40,073 bases of DNA from Candidatus Nitrosopumilus sp. Lineage in GTDB: Archaea > Thermoproteota > Nitrososphaeria > Nitrososphaerales > Nitrosopumilaceae. The stretch is taken from assembly GCA_029864805.1 (NCBI GenBank), contig JAOTSS010000015.1, positions 1 to 40,073 on the forward strand, in the 5' to 3' direction. Both the position numbers and the translations under genes were made by a program. The notes beneath the pieces were generated by a model. The model searched no databases. It worked only from the letters and a program-made list of their open reading frames with translations, and was not told the origin of the DNA. Within the stretch, counting starts at the first letter, position 1, and each line of letters begins with the position of its first letter. Positions 7,267-16,044 of the stretch are shown here, piece by piece.

Positions 7267-7279
7267 GTAGAATTTCTAC
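7267..7279. promoter_or_regulatory. dyad upstream of the basic-peptide gene
   Basis: GTAGAA-T-TTCTAC is a perfect 6-bp inverted repeat with a 1-nt centre. It lies 19 nt upstream of the ATG of the 25-aa peptide gene (minus strand), between that ATG and an AT-rich TATA-like block at about 7280-7300. It could be an operator; no regulator is identified. Confidence 0.35.
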
Positions 7280-7391
7280 TTGTAAAATTAAAAAAAGTAT
7301 ACAAAATGGGTATTCTTTAGAATGCAATTTACTAGTAATATTCTATAAAAAAAGAACAACAATGAAATACTGAAATCATGTATCATAATAC

Positions 7392-7697
7392 ATGGCATCA
7401 ATCATCATAATTCCTGTGATTATCGTCACAATTGCAGGGCTTTTAGGATATCTTGTTTATCGATTTTTAATTTATGACTTGTATTGCAAAAGATCTGTGA
7501 ATCAAACACTCTTAAAATATAATATTAAAAAAACTCCGTCTCAAATAATTAAAGAGTATTATCATAACAAAGGAGAATCAATCTCTCATAAGGAAATTCA
7601 AATCCTTGAAAAAAATTATAGGCAGAACGAACCCGAACAATTTCTTGCAATGTATGATGCAATAAGAGATAAATCAAAAAATAAAGAACCTAATTAA
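7392..7697 (+). CDS. single-pass membrane protein, unknown function
   Basis: A 101-aa protein with an N-terminal hydrophobic helix (residues 3-28, SIIIIPVIIVTIAGLLGYLV). A basic helical domain with a SVNQTLLKYNIKKTPSQIIKEYY stretch follows, with a charged C terminus (RDKSKNKEPN). No cleavage site is seen after the helix, so it is likely a membrane anchor with the soluble domain in the cytoplasm (positive residues YRFLIYDLYCKR follow the helix). No family is recognised. It converges on the SPFH gene with a 16-nt gap. Confidence 0.68.
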   Translation: MASIIIIPVIIVTIAGLLGYLVYRFLIYDLYCKRSVNQTLLKYNIKKTPSQIIKEYYHNKGESISHKEIQILEKNYRQNEPEQFLAMYDAIRDKSKNKEPN

Positions 7698-7713
7698 TTA
7701 TTTTCTTAATAAT

Positions 7714-8577
7714 CTAAGGGGTCACTGGTATTGAAATGAATGGTGTTCCTCCTTCGCCTACCACAAGTGGTAATTTACCATCCCATGCTTGTGTCTTTAA
7801 CCACTCTAAATAATTTGGATTTTCAGATAAAGCTTTATTAATAATTGCAATTGCTTCTGCTTCACCTTTGGCTTCAGCAATATTTGCATTTGCAAGACCT
7901 ATGGCATTAGCTTCTCTTTGTCTTGCTTCAACTTCTATTCTTCTCAAGTCATTTTCTGCTCTCAGCGCATTTTGCTCTGCCTCCACTTTGGATTCAATTG
8001 CTTGAGCAAATAATGGTGAGAATTCAAAATCTGTAATTGAAATTACCTCTGTAACTACTTCAAATTGATTTAATCTTTCAGTAATTGCAACTTCAATATC
8101 TTGTTTAACCAGAGGTCTTTTTGTAATTAATTCTTCTGCATTATACTTTGCAGTAACTTGTTTTACTGTTTCTTCAATTGCTGGTTGAATAACTCTATTT
8201 TCATAATCAAGACCTAGATTCTTGTATAACCTATGTACTGCCTCTTTTTCTGGATGATAGTTTACAGTTACAGTTGTTTCTACTGTTTGCAGGTCTCTTG
8301 ATGCACTACGAGCATCACTTGCATACTTTAATGTACGAACTTCAATGTTGACTACTTCATCTTGGAATGGAACTACGAAATGTAATCCTTCTTCAAGTGG
8401 AGGCTGTGTTAGATCAACTGCACTCCAATGTAAAAGAACTCCTCTGTGACCCGAATCCACAATTTTTACAGAAGCTGTTGCCACTATTCCAATAATTATA
8501 AGAAGAACAATTGCTACTGCAACACCTTTTGCTGCACTCATATTCACATTTACTTTAGGTGATTGATATCTTGACAA
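7714..8577 (-). CDS. SPFH/prohibitin-family membrane protein
   Basis: A 287-aa prohibitin-like protein. The N-terminal anchor is at about 15-37 (GVAVAIVLLIIIGIVATAS), followed by the SPFH core: VDSGHRGVLLHW, then PPLEEGLHFVVPFQDEVVNIEVRTLKY and VTVNYHPE. A long Ala/Glu-rich helix (about 190-260: ALRAENDLRRIEVEARQREA) makes the ring-forming coiled coil. Family members assemble into large membrane-bound rings or cages that organise lipids and regulate proteases. The length is typical of prohibitins (~280 aa). The gene has its own divergent promoter region with the wHTH gene at 8688. Confidence 0.93.
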   Translation of the reverse strand: MSRYQSPKVNVNMSAAKGVAVAIVLLIIIGIVATASVKIVDSGHRGVLLHWSAVDLTQPPLEEGLHFVVPFQDEVVNIEVRTLKYASDARSASRDLQTVETTVTVNYHPEKEAVHRLYKNLGLDYENRVIQPAIEETVKQVTAKYNAEELITKRPLVKQDIEVAITERLNQFEVVTEVISITDFEFSPLFAQAIESKVEAEQNALRAENDLRRIEVEARQREANAIGLANANIAEAKGEAEAIAIINKALSENPNYLEWLKTQAWDGKLPLVVGEGGTPFISIPVTP

Positions 8578-8687
8578 TGCTAACTGTATTATCTAGCTAC
8601 TATTATATCAACACCTTTCTAATTCTGTTTTAGCATTAGAATTATTGTCACTCAACAGATTTAAAACATCTAGTTCTATCACAATTA

Positions 8688-9116
8688 ATGGCAGATCCTA
8701 ATTTTTCGTGGATTTATTTAGTGATTTTTTTGGCAATTCCATTAGCGAGAATAATTCCTCGATTATTGGCCAAAAGGGGAATTGGAATAAAATCCTCCCA
8801 AACAATCAAAGAGAGACAATATGCTCCAGGCTTTGATAATAATGCTCAAAAACCTTCAATGGGATATTTTGAACCTAAAACTGAGCCATCTAAACCTCAA
8901 ACAAAATCGATGCTAGTTTTAGGAGAATTAAACAGAGGAACAAAATACTTTGAAAATATTCAAAAAAACACAGGAATTGATAACCGAGAACTTGAATCAA
9001 TCTTGAAAGATTTAGAAAACAACGGAATGCTAAAAGTGCATCAAAAACAAGGATTATTTGGTCTCAAAACTGAATTACTTCCCACAGAAAAGGGGTTTAA
9101 GGAATATTATTCTTAG
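8688..9116 (+). CDS. membrane-anchored winged-helix protein
   Basis: A 142-aa protein. Residues 5-27 (FSWIYLVIFLAIPLARIIPR) form a membrane helix, and a Pro/Lys/Gln-rich linker runs to about 72. A winged helix fills the C terminus: MLVLGELNRGTKYFENIQKN, NRELESILKDLENNGMLKV and a wing near GLFGLKTELLPTEKG. This is the layout of MarR/PadR-like DNA-binding domains tethered to the membrane. Membrane-anchored transcription factors of this sort are known in archaea, but the signal and target here are unknown. It lies just upstream of the TFB gene on the same strand. Confidence 0.72.
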   Translation: MADPNFSWIYLVIFLAIPLARIIPRLLAKRGIGIKSSQTIKERQYAPGFDNNAQKPSMGYFEPKTEPSKPQTKSMLVLGELNRGTKYFENIQKNTGIDNRELESILKDLENNGMLKVHQKQGLFGLKTELLPTEKGFKEYYS

Positions 9117-9186
9117 AAATATCAATCATAGTCGGTTTAAATTAGCGAGAAGTGGTAACTTTACATGATTCGCATTAGTAAAAAAA

Positions 9187-9193
9187 GAGGTGA
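9187..9193 (+). promoter_or_regulatory. Shine-Dalgarno site fixing the TTG start of TFB
   Basis: GAGGTGA lies 6 nt before a TTG codon at 9200. With no ATG nearby until well inside the zinc ribbon region, this site decides the start of the TFB gene. Confidence 0.6.
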
Positions 9194-9199
9194 ATTTAT

Positions 9200-10105
9200 T
9201 TGGTAAGTCCAAATCAAAACTCTAGCTGTATGCGATGTGGAAAAAATTCCATGCTAACTGATGATACTACCGGTGAACAATTTTGCTCCAAATGTGGCTA
9301 TGTTGTCTCTGAAAAAACCCAAGAATCTGGTCCTGAATGGAGATCGTTTCAAAAAGATGGAGGTGCAGATCCTGCAAGAACTGGCGCTCCTTCGTCACTT
9401 CTAATGCATGATATGGGATTATCCACTGTTATCAATCCCTTAAACAAGGATGCTTCAGGAAAACCACTTTCTACATCAATGAAGAGTACTATTGAACGTC
9501 TTAGAACTTGGGATAACCGAAGTCAAGTTCATGAACCTGTTGATAGAAACCTGAGACAAGCTCTTGGTGAATTAACTAGATTAAAAGACAAGATTGCAAT
9601 TTCTGCAAACGTTCTTGAAAAAGCAGCTTACATTTACCGAAAGGCATTGGAGAAAAAACTTGTCCGTGGTAGATCTATTTCTGCAATGATAGCTGCTTCT
9701 CTGTATGCAGCATGTCGAGATACTGCCACCCCTAGAACACTAAAAGATGTTGCAGATGCTGCAAACGTAAAACGAAAAGATATTGCAAGGTGTTATAGAT
9801 TATTACATTATGAATTAGAACTAAAGATGCCCGTTGTTGATTCAGTTCAATGTATTGCAAGAATTTCAAGTAAACTTGATATCACAGAAAAAACAAAACG
9901 ATTTGCAATAAAGGTGCTCAAAGAAGCCCAAGAACGTGAAGAATCGGCTGGAAAAGATCCAATGGGTCTTGCAGCATCAGCATTATACTTGTCATGTGTT
10001 CATAATGGTGCATCTGTAACTCAAAGAGACATTGCAGAAGCTGCTGGCGTGACAGAAGTTACTATAAGAAATAGATACAAGGGATTGAAGGCTAGCAATT
10101 CATAA
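9200..10105 (+). CDS. tfb: transcription initiation factor IIB (TFB)
   Basis: A 301-aa TFB. The N-terminal zinc ribbon (about 10-38) reads SSCMRCG and FCSKCGYVVSE. The B-finger/linker contains EWRSFQKDGGADPARTGAPSS, and two cyclin-like repeats follow (about 110-195 and 205-298; RGRSISAMIAASLYAACRD and DPMGLAASALYLSCVHNG). TFB binds the BRE and TBP at the TATA box and positions RNA polymerase. Nitrososphaerota usually encode several TFBs; this one is full length with all domains, so it may be a general factor. The start is TTG at 9200 with a clear GAGGTGA site. Confidence 0.97.
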   Translation: MVSPNQNSSCMRCGKNSMLTDDTTGEQFCSKCGYVVSEKTQESGPEWRSFQKDGGADPARTGAPSSLLMHDMGLSTVINPLNKDASGKPLSTSMKSTIERLRTWDNRSQVHEPVDRNLRQALGELTRLKDKIAISANVLEKAAYIYRKALEKKLVRGRSISAMIAASLYAACRDTATPRTLKDVADAANVKRKDIARCYRLLHYELELKMPVVDSVQCIARISSKLDITEKTKRFAIKVLKEAQEREESAGKDPMGLAASALYLSCVHNGASVTQRDIAEAAGVTEVTIRNRYKGLKASNS

Positions 10106-10502
10106 TTATTTTTGAAAAAGCAAAAAAATCAACTCTGGATCGATACTAATCTTCACACGATACTTAATCCTTGCACAGATTACTATTCTTTTGTGGATTG
10201 CAAGAAAGGTTTTATTCATAATTTTGCATATTTCTTAATTCTTGACACTAGACGATGTATCAATTGTGGTCTTGATGAAAAAAATATTTCATAAACAAAA
10301 TTCTTTTTATTTATATGATTTTTATTCCAATTAGTTATTTGTACTAAATAAAATGTGAAACCAATGACTTCTTTTATCCTGAAATGCTATTTTTAAAATT
10401 TGTTGAAACAATTTCTCAAAAACTATTAAATGAAAATTGATCTAATGTAAATAACAAATTTATCATATATTCATTAATGGTAAATATTTCAAAAATATAT
10501 TA
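10106..10502. other. 397-nt intergenic region, no gene seen
   Basis: A very AT-rich stretch between TFB and the first helicase. A 60-codon frame at 10112-10294 has no RBS, no family features and odd composition, so I do not call it. Closely spaced A/T runs before 10503 (TCATATATTCATTAATGG, AAAATATATTAATG) probably contain the helicase promoter, with the TATA-like block about 10-30 nt upstream of its ATG. Confidence 0.5.
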
Positions 10503-13157
10503 ATGAAATTTTGTTCTAGTTGTGACACTAAACTCTCACAAAATTTTGAGGATGTTGGAGGTCCATGGGTATGTCCAAAATGCAATCCTGAAAAAGTAAT
10601 TTCAAGAAGACCAACTTATGGAATAAATTATTCTGGCAACACAAAATCTTGCTCTAAAGGGTGTGGTGCTCAAATCTATTGGGATGATGAATTCAAATCA
10701 GACAGTGGTAAATTCATTCCAATTGATTCACGAACCGATGAGCCGCACAGATGTGATGGTCCTACAGAATCTGAACCATATTATCCTGATGAAATAAAAA
10801 AATACAGAAAAGAAAAAGAGAGTAGACCTGAACCAAAAACTCCAATACCTACAGAAATTTTATTTGATATTAATAAAATTCCAAAGTCACTAATTGATAA
10901 CGACGGGATAATTCATGAGATAATTAAAGGTCATAAAGAAAAGTCCTTGGGCATAATTCATTATGAAAATATGCTCTCGCCAGAACCTGAAAAGATTCCA
11001 GTTAATAGTTTAAAAGATATCTTATCTGAAAATATTTTAAAAGGAATTGAAAAATACGGCTTTTCAGGATTGCTTCCATTTCAAGAGGAGTCAATTCGCT
11101 CAATTCTAAAGGGGAATAATTCAATAATTTCTGCACCAACTGGCTCTGGAAAGACTGAGGCCTTTTGTATTCCAATATTGCAAAAGATCTCTCAAGAAGA
11201 ACAGCCTGGAGTATTTGCATTACTTGTATATCCCCTTAACGCACTAATTGATGATCAAGTATCAAAGATATCTCATCTAATTGATAGATGTGGATTGAAA
11301 AATACAGTTGCTGTTTTTTCAATTCATGGTGGCCAAAGTTCTGAATACAAAGATATGATAATTTCTGATGCTACTAAAAAATCACTTATCATTGCAACAA
11401 ACTTTGATTTTATCAATTATCATCTAATATTACAAGACAAAAAATGGAATCAATTATTCAAAAATGCAAAAATCATTGTTATGGATGAGGCTCACTCTTA
11501 CACCAGCTTTCATGGATCAAATGTCTATCATGTATTAAGTAGAATGAAACGATACATGGGGGAAATTCAATTTGTTGGTTCTTCAGCTACACTAGATAAT
11601 TCTAAAGAATTTTTTTCAAACATGTTTGATTTGCCTCAAGAATCATTTTCATATATCAAAAGTAAGATTAGACGAAAGCATAACATGCACATGTTTTTCA
11701 TTATGCCCATAAAATATGGACAGCGAACCACTATGGAGACGCTTGCATCAATCTGCTACAAAAATAAATCCACACAGTTAATCTTTAGCAATTCTCATAA
11801 TGATTCAGAATTTCTTGCATCAAACGTAGAAGAAGCAAATGATGGTATTAGAATTCAAATACATCGAGGTGGTCTGGATCAAAATAACAGGAAACTTTAC
11901 GAGTCTCAGATGAAAGCAGGGGAATTAGATGCATTATCTTGCACACCTACATTGGAACTAGGAATAGACATTGGACATGTGGATGTGGTTATATCTGCAT
12001 TCAAAAATGAGTATGATTCTTTTGTGCAGAGAATTGGGCGAGCTGGTCGTATGGGCCAAAAATCTTACGCCATCTGCGTATTTGATCCTGATGATGCTGC
12101 TTGTCATTACTTTGCACGTCACATTGACGATTATCTCTCTCAAGATCACGTTATACCAATAAATAAGAAAAACCCAATTATTTCAGACAAACACACAGAA
12201 TCAATTCAAATTGAAAAGGAGGCTGCAACTGAATCTGATAAATCACAATTTTTTGACTTTGCAAATAGCATCAATTTACGAGGAACATCCGGTGAGATTG
12301 CGATATACTACAATTCTAAAAAAATTGGAACGCGCGGTATACCTGTAGGGTATTATCAACTGCATCAAAATGCAATTTATCACTTTAACAAACAAAACTA
12401 TGAGGTTATCTCTCTGATAAAATCACAAAATGGTGCAAGAGCATATTTGAAGAGATCATATGAAAAGCAAAAAAGAACAATCCCTATTGTTAGAACATCT
12501 ATTCTTCAGACATCTGAAAGAAATGCAATACATCGAGAAATTATTATGAAATCTAAAAAATTTGCGTTGCGTTATGGTGTTATTGAGCTTAGCAGAACTA
12601 TTACAGGATATGTTAAAGGAAATTACAACGAGTCATCCGAAAACTTTGAAACTCACAATGGGACAAGTATTTCATCCTGGAGGAATTTTAACTGGAAATC
12701 AAAACATTCCTCAATAAGTATCATAATCCCTCCAGAATTTATTTTAAAATCTAACCTTGAATCAAAAAGCCAGATATCTGCAGATTCTAGAATTCATACT
12801 ATTGTACATGTGTTTGTCAATGCTGCAAAAATTATCACAAAATCCGAATCAAATGACATTGATGCGTATTATGAAAATGGAGTAATCTATCTTTATGATA
12901 ATTCTTCAGATGGATTTAATGGCTGCAGTAAAATAATCTATGATGATTTTGAAAAAATTCTCAATACTTGTTATTTTTTACTTCATGATTGTGATTGTCC
13001 CGTAGATCCCAAACAAAAAGAATTAATTAAAAAAGGTGAGAAATGGGGAGGATGCCCAAAATGTACATTTACTACAAATTATTGTGTTACAAAAAACAAA
13101 GACTTGTCAAAAAATGATGCAAGAGAATTTTTTGCTATTTTTTCTAATAAAATCTAG
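10503..13157 (+). CDS. SF2 helicase with DUF1998/MZB-type C terminus (MrfA/Hrq1-like) and extra N-terminal zinc modules
   Basis: An 884-aa protein. The N terminus has a zinc ribbon (C4, C7, C24, C27) and a second Cys/His module (SCSKGCGAQIYWDDE with PHRCDG, about 50-85). The helicase core follows: motif I APTGSGKTEAF (211-221), Ia PLNALIDDQ, II DEAH with SY, III SATLD, V-like TPTLELGIDIG, VI QRIGRAGRMGQ. A late cysteine cluster (DCDCP, GGCPKCTFTTNYC) matches the MZB/DUF1998 end of MrfA/Hrq1 helicases. These translocate 3'-5' and act in DNA crosslink repair; DrmA of DISARM defence shares the domain. No defence partners are seen. It is a distant paralogue of the gene at 16045-18555. Its isolated place between a long spacer and a tRNA suggests an accessory gene. 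Confidence 0.88.
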   Translation: MKFCSSCDTKLSQNFEDVGGPWVCPKCNPEKVISRRPTYGINYSGNTKSCSKGCGAQIYWDDEFKSDSGKFIPIDSRTDEPHRCDGPTESEPYYPDEIKKYRKEKESRPEPKTPIPTEILFDINKIPKSLIDNDGIIHEIIKGHKEKSLGIIHYENMLSPEPEKIPVNSLKDILSENILKGIEKYGFSGLLPFQEESIRSILKGNNSIISAPTGSGKTEAFCIPILQKISQEEQPGVFALLVYPLNALIDDQVSKISHLIDRCGLKNTVAVFSIHGGQSSEYKDMIISDATKKSLIIATNFDFINYHLILQDKKWNQLFKNAKIIVMDEAHSYTSFHGSNVYHVLSRMKRYMGEIQFVGSSATLDNSKEFFSNMFDLPQESFSYIKSKIRRKHNMHMFFIMPIKYGQRTTMETLASICYKNKSTQLIFSNSHNDSEFLASNVEEANDGIRIQIHRGGLDQNNRKLYESQMKAGELDALSCTPTLELGIDIGHVDVVISAFKNEYDSFVQRIGRAGRMGQKSYAICVFDPDDAACHYFARHIDDYLSQDHVIPINKKNPIISDKHTESIQIEKEAATESDKSQFFDFANSINLRGTSGEIAIYYNSKKIGTRGIPVGYYQLHQNAIYHFNKQNYEVISLIKSQNGARAYLKRSYEKQKRTIPIVRTSILQTSERNAIHREIIMKSKKFALRYGVIELSRTITGYVKGNYNESSENFETHNGTSISSWRNFNWKSKHSSISIIIPPEFILKSNLESKSQISADSRIHTIVHVFVNAAKIITKSESNDIDAYYENGVIYLYDNSSDGFNGCSKIIYDDFEKILNTCYFLLHDCDCPVDPKQKELIKKGEKWGGCPKCTFTTNYCVTKNKDLSKNDAREFFAIFSNKI

Positions 13158-13244
13158 ATTTCAAAATCTAATTGTTGCTCAAATTATTACTTTCACATCA
13201 TGAAAAATTGCTTAGTTTTGAGCCCATTTTAATGAAATTTTATG

Positions 13245-13359
13245 TGCCGGGGGCGAGTTTCGAACTCGCGACCTCCAGATTATGAGTATTGCCTTAGTTG
13301 GAGAACCGTTAGAGATTACCAAGCGAACTGGCACTCTAACCAGGCTGAGCTACCCCGGC
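13245..13359 (-). tRNA. elongator tRNA-Met (CAT) with a 40-nt intron at 30/31
   Basis: The minus strand folds as a tRNA once 40 nt are removed. The acceptor is GCCGGGG/CCCCGGC with discriminator A (13245), the D arm is GCTC...GAGT, the anticodon stem-loop is CCAGA-CTCATAA-TCTGG and the T arm is GCGAG-TTCGAAA-CTCGC. The mature length is 75 nt, and CCA is not encoded. The G1-C72 pair and the absence of the GGG/CCC anticodon stem argue against the initiator. tRNA-Ile2 (modified CAT) is the main alternative, but CTCATAA with this stem matches archaeal elongator Met. Removal of the intron is needed to form the anticodon stem. Confidence 0.93.
13288..13327 (-). other. tRNA intron with bulge-helix-bulge splice motif
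   Basis: On the minus strand TGCC (exon 1) pairs with GGCA (intron end), giving a 4-bp central helix. It is flanked by the 3-nt bulges AGT and ATA, and an outer TTGG/CCAA helix lies inside the intron. Cutting after the second nucleotide of each bulge gives a 40-nt intron between positions 30 and 31 of the tRNA and restores a perfect anticodon stem. This is a non-canonical site (the canonical one is 37/38). Confidence 0.85.
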
Positions 13360-13431
13360 ATACTAGATGTCTAAAAATTTGGGAAATTAAATGATTCTAA
13401 AATAAATGCAATTAATTATCAGATTATGTTT

Positions 13432-15093
13432 TTACTTCAAATCATTCCACTTTACGTTTTCATCTTTAACCCAGAGGAATTTCTTTTGTAATGCTGATGT
13501 GTATAATTTCTCCCATTCCGCACCTACCTCATCAGTCCATGCTTTGAATATGCGAGGATCAATGTAATTTCTTAATGATGTTCCAATGTTGTAATCTTTG
13601 GTTTTTTCAGACAAGTCAATTTGTAACTTTAATTTCTGCAATCTTTCTTTGTGTTTTTTCTTTTGTTTTTTGATTTGTTCATTTATCGTTTTAATTCTTT
13701 TTTCTTTGTTTTTCTTTTGGGTATCTGTCTTTGGTTGCGATGACTCCACTTTTTTTAGCGTCTCTTCAGCCTTCTTCCAGGATTCGTCTTTTTCTATCTT
13801 TTTGAGGGCATCTCGTTTCTTTTCTAATGACTGTTCGAATGTTTTTGGAATTGTTCTTTTGTGATTGCACATCATAGCTGCCTCAAGATTTGCCAATTTT
13901 GCATGATATAGTTTCTCATTTGAAGTCTTTCCTTTCATGTTATCATGCTCTACAAGATAGTTTTTGACAACTGTTGTAGCCAAGTATGTTCTGAATACCT
14001 TAGCAGTTAAACCCTTTACGATACTAGAATAATATGCATTTACATGCCTTGATGTTATATCATCAAAAATCTCGTCTTTTGGTTTTTTCTTCTCGACTAA
14101 TTTCTTTAGATTTTCTTGAAATTGTTTATCGTGTCCTTCTGCCACTATTGTCTCTTGCCATCTAACACTATCTTTACCTAGAAAATCAAATTCAATAGTA
14201 TTTCCTGATATTTTGATGTGTTCTTTTCTAAGGGTGGTTGCACCTACAGTATCTGCCTCATCTGGATCTTTTTCGTCTCCAACTCTCATTGCAGTTCTAT
14301 AAATCAAATAACAAGCTGTTGCAATTCTGCTTATTTTTGGATCCTTGCTTTTCATGTCCTTTACAATTCTATCTTTAATTTTGTCAATCTCTTTTGCAAG
14401 CTTTACAGCTTTTTCGTACTTTTCCTTATCCCTATCTTGTTTTAGTCCTGCAGTGTCTGCAAGCCATACGTATTTCCTTTTTTGTGTAAGAAAATCCATC
14501 CAGCTTGCCAACCACATAGAGTCCTTATCATGAATAATCTTTCCCCATTTACCTTCAGGTACTTTGGCTTCTTTGCCAAGATTTAGTGTAACATCTTTTG
14601 CGGTGACTCTGGGCTTCCATCTTCCTCTTAGTGGATGTTCTCCTCTTCCAATGAAGATTCCAGGCGGTTCTGCCATGTAATTTCCAACCTCTACTTCTTT
14701 TCTATCCATTATGGCAATCCCGTATTTTGCTTTCAATTTTTCGCGTATCTCTTTTCTTTTGGCGGCAAGTGATTTTTTCTCCTCTTTTGTCATCATCTCT
14801 TTACGATCTTTTTCTTTGTCAACTACCTTGTAGGCGTTTGAAAAATCAATGTCTTCATATGATATTTTCTTAAATTTTGAATCTAGAGTTTTAGCAAAAT
14901 CTGCTGTAAAGTTTTTTTGAAAGACTTTATCTTGAACATATGGTGTATCCTTCTTTTTTGCCCACTGGTATATCATTTCTTCTTGGTTAAGATCAAGTGG
15001 TGTATTTTCGCCTTTGATCTTTATTGTGATACCTTGAGCCTCATATTCGGGAGGGAATAATATTCCATTATGTTGTAACGTTTTCCATTTCAT
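13432..15093 (-). CDS. DNA topoisomerase IB (eukaryote type)
   Basis: A 553-aa protein from the ATG at 15093 (a GTG three codons upstream is the alternative). It contains the eukaryotic TopIB core: an N-terminal cap with WAKKKDTPYVQDKVFQKNF and PPGIFIGRGEHPLRGRWK, then IYRTAMRVGDEKD (active-site Arg region), FDFLGKDSVRW and TSRHVNAYY. A lysine-rich linker coiled coil (about 430-490) and the C-terminal GTSLRNYIDPRIFKAW follow; the Tyr at about 510 is the nucleophile. It relaxes both supercoil signs by nicking one strand. TopIB of this type is a marker of Thaumarchaeota among archaea. The domain order and length are complete for the short archaeal form. Confidence 0.96.
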   Translation of the reverse strand: MKWKTLQHNGILFPPEYEAQGITIKIKGENTPLDLNQEEMIYQWAKKKDTPYVQDKVFQKNFTADFAKTLDSKFKKISYEDIDFSNAYKVVDKEKDRKEMMTKEEKKSLAAKRKEIREKLKAKYGIAIMDRKEVEVGNYMAEPPGIFIGRGEHPLRGRWKPRVTAKDVTLNLGKEAKVPEGKWGKIIHDKDSMWLASWMDFLTQKRKYVWLADTAGLKQDRDKEKYEKAVKLAKEIDKIKDRIVKDMKSKDPKISRIATACYLIYRTAMRVGDEKDPDEADTVGATTLRKEHIKISGNTIEFDFLGKDSVRWQETIVAEGHDKQFQENLKKLVEKKKPKDEIFDDITSRHVNAYYSSIVKGLTAKVFRTYLATTVVKNYLVEHDNMKGKTSNEKLYHAKLANLEAAMMCNHKRTIPKTFEQSLEKKRDALKKIEKDESWKKAEETLKKVESSQPKTDTQKKNKEKRIKTINEQIKKQKKKHKERLQKLKLQIDLSEKTKDYNIGTSLRNYIDPRIFKAWTDEVGAEWEKLYTSALQKKFLWVKDENVKWNDLK

Positions 15094-15170
15094 TATTTTC
15101 ACTTTAAAATTGCGGACTTTGACAAAAACTCTATCTTATGTGTATATCAATTTAACGTACAAGTTCTATT

Positions 15171-16001
15171 TCAGCCTGGGAATATCTCTTTACTTAGATA
15201 TTTCTCAAATTCTAGGTCTGTTTTCATCTTTTTTGCTTCCATAAACATGACTGCATCAGTTCCTACAATGTATCTTGGCAACATCTCATCGTCATGAATT
15301 GCTTTCATTACTACTTTGGCAACTTCAGATGGTGGTGTTCCCATCTGTACCATCATCTTTAATCCTGAAAGAATGTGATCAGTGATCTCTTTGTATTTGG
15401 GATCCTTCGTTGAATCTGGAATTAGCATTGATTCAAAAAAGTTTGTTTTAATCACTCCTGGTTCAATTAAAGTAGTCTTTATTCCGAACTGCCCAAGTTC
15501 GTATCGTAGACATTCACATAGCCCTTCAAGTGCAAATTTTGAACTGATATATGCTGAAGATCCTGGCAGTCCCATTCTTCCTGCAACTGAACTGATGTTT
15601 ATGATATTTCCTGATTTTTGTTTTCTCATTATTGGGGCAACTTCTTGAATTATTTTTACAATACTAAAGAAATTAGTCTCAAACTGTTTTCTAAAATCAT
15701 TAACTGAAATGTCTTCTGTACATCCAAATTGCCCATAGCCTGCATTGTTTATTAAAACATCTATTCTTCCACAATCTGAAACTATCTTCCTTATTGCAGA
15801 AACAATTGATTCCTCCTTGTCAACATCTAATTGTATAATTTCAATTGAAAGATTTTCCTTTTTTGCAGCTTGCTCTAATTCGCCTGATTTTTTTATATCT
15901 CTCATGCTTGCAAAAGTTTTGTATCTGTCCCTTGCAAGTGCCAATGCTGATTCTAATCCAATTCCTGAGGAACTGCCTGTAACAAGAGCTACTTTTTCCA
16001 T
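15171..16001 (-). CDS. short-chain dehydrogenase/reductase
   Basis: A 276-aa classical SDR. The cofactor motif TGSSSGIG is at 8-15, and NNAGYG at 86-90 stabilises the central sheet. The catalytic Ser is in INISSVAG (137-138), with Tyr151 and Lys155 in the YISSK motif. The segment RDIKKSG after beta-2 (basic) favours NADP(H). It oxidises or reduces an alcohol/carbonyl in the cytoplasm; the substrate cannot be read from sequence. The long C-terminal part (FEKYLSKEIFPG) is like the 'SDR family oxidoreductase' group with ~275 aa. It lies between TopIB and the second helicase in the same direction, with 43 nt to the latter. Confidence 0.93.
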   Translation of the reverse strand: MEKVALVTGSSSGIGLESALALARDRYKTFASMRDIKKSGELEQAAKKENLSIEIIQLDVDKEESIVSAIRKIVSDCGRIDVLINNAGYGQFGCTEDISVNDFRKQFETNFFSIVKIIQEVAPIMRKQKSGNIINISSVAGRMGLPGSSAYISSKFALEGLCECLRYELGQFGIKTTLIEPGVIKTNFFESMLIPDSTKDPKYKEITDHILSGLKMMVQMGTPPSEVAKVVMKAIHDDEMLPRYIVGTDAVMFMEAKKMKTDLEFEKYLSKEIFPG

Positions 16002-16044
16002 AATATTGCTAGATTTTTTGGTCTATTTATCCCATTTTGATTTG

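Noticed and set aside
7107..7304. 65-codon Gln-rich minus-strand frame
   Set aside because: Its Gln/Lys runs are the out-of-frame reading of the A-rich 25-aa Lys/Ala gene at 7171-7248, which has an ATG and the more sensible composition.
10112..10294. 60-codon frame after TFB
   Set aside because: No RBS, random-looking composition and an AT-rich intergenic setting.
13245..13359. tRNA-Met gene as an att site of an island carrying the first helicase
   Set aside because: No integrase and no second copy of the tRNA 3' end was found near 10.1-10.5 kb.
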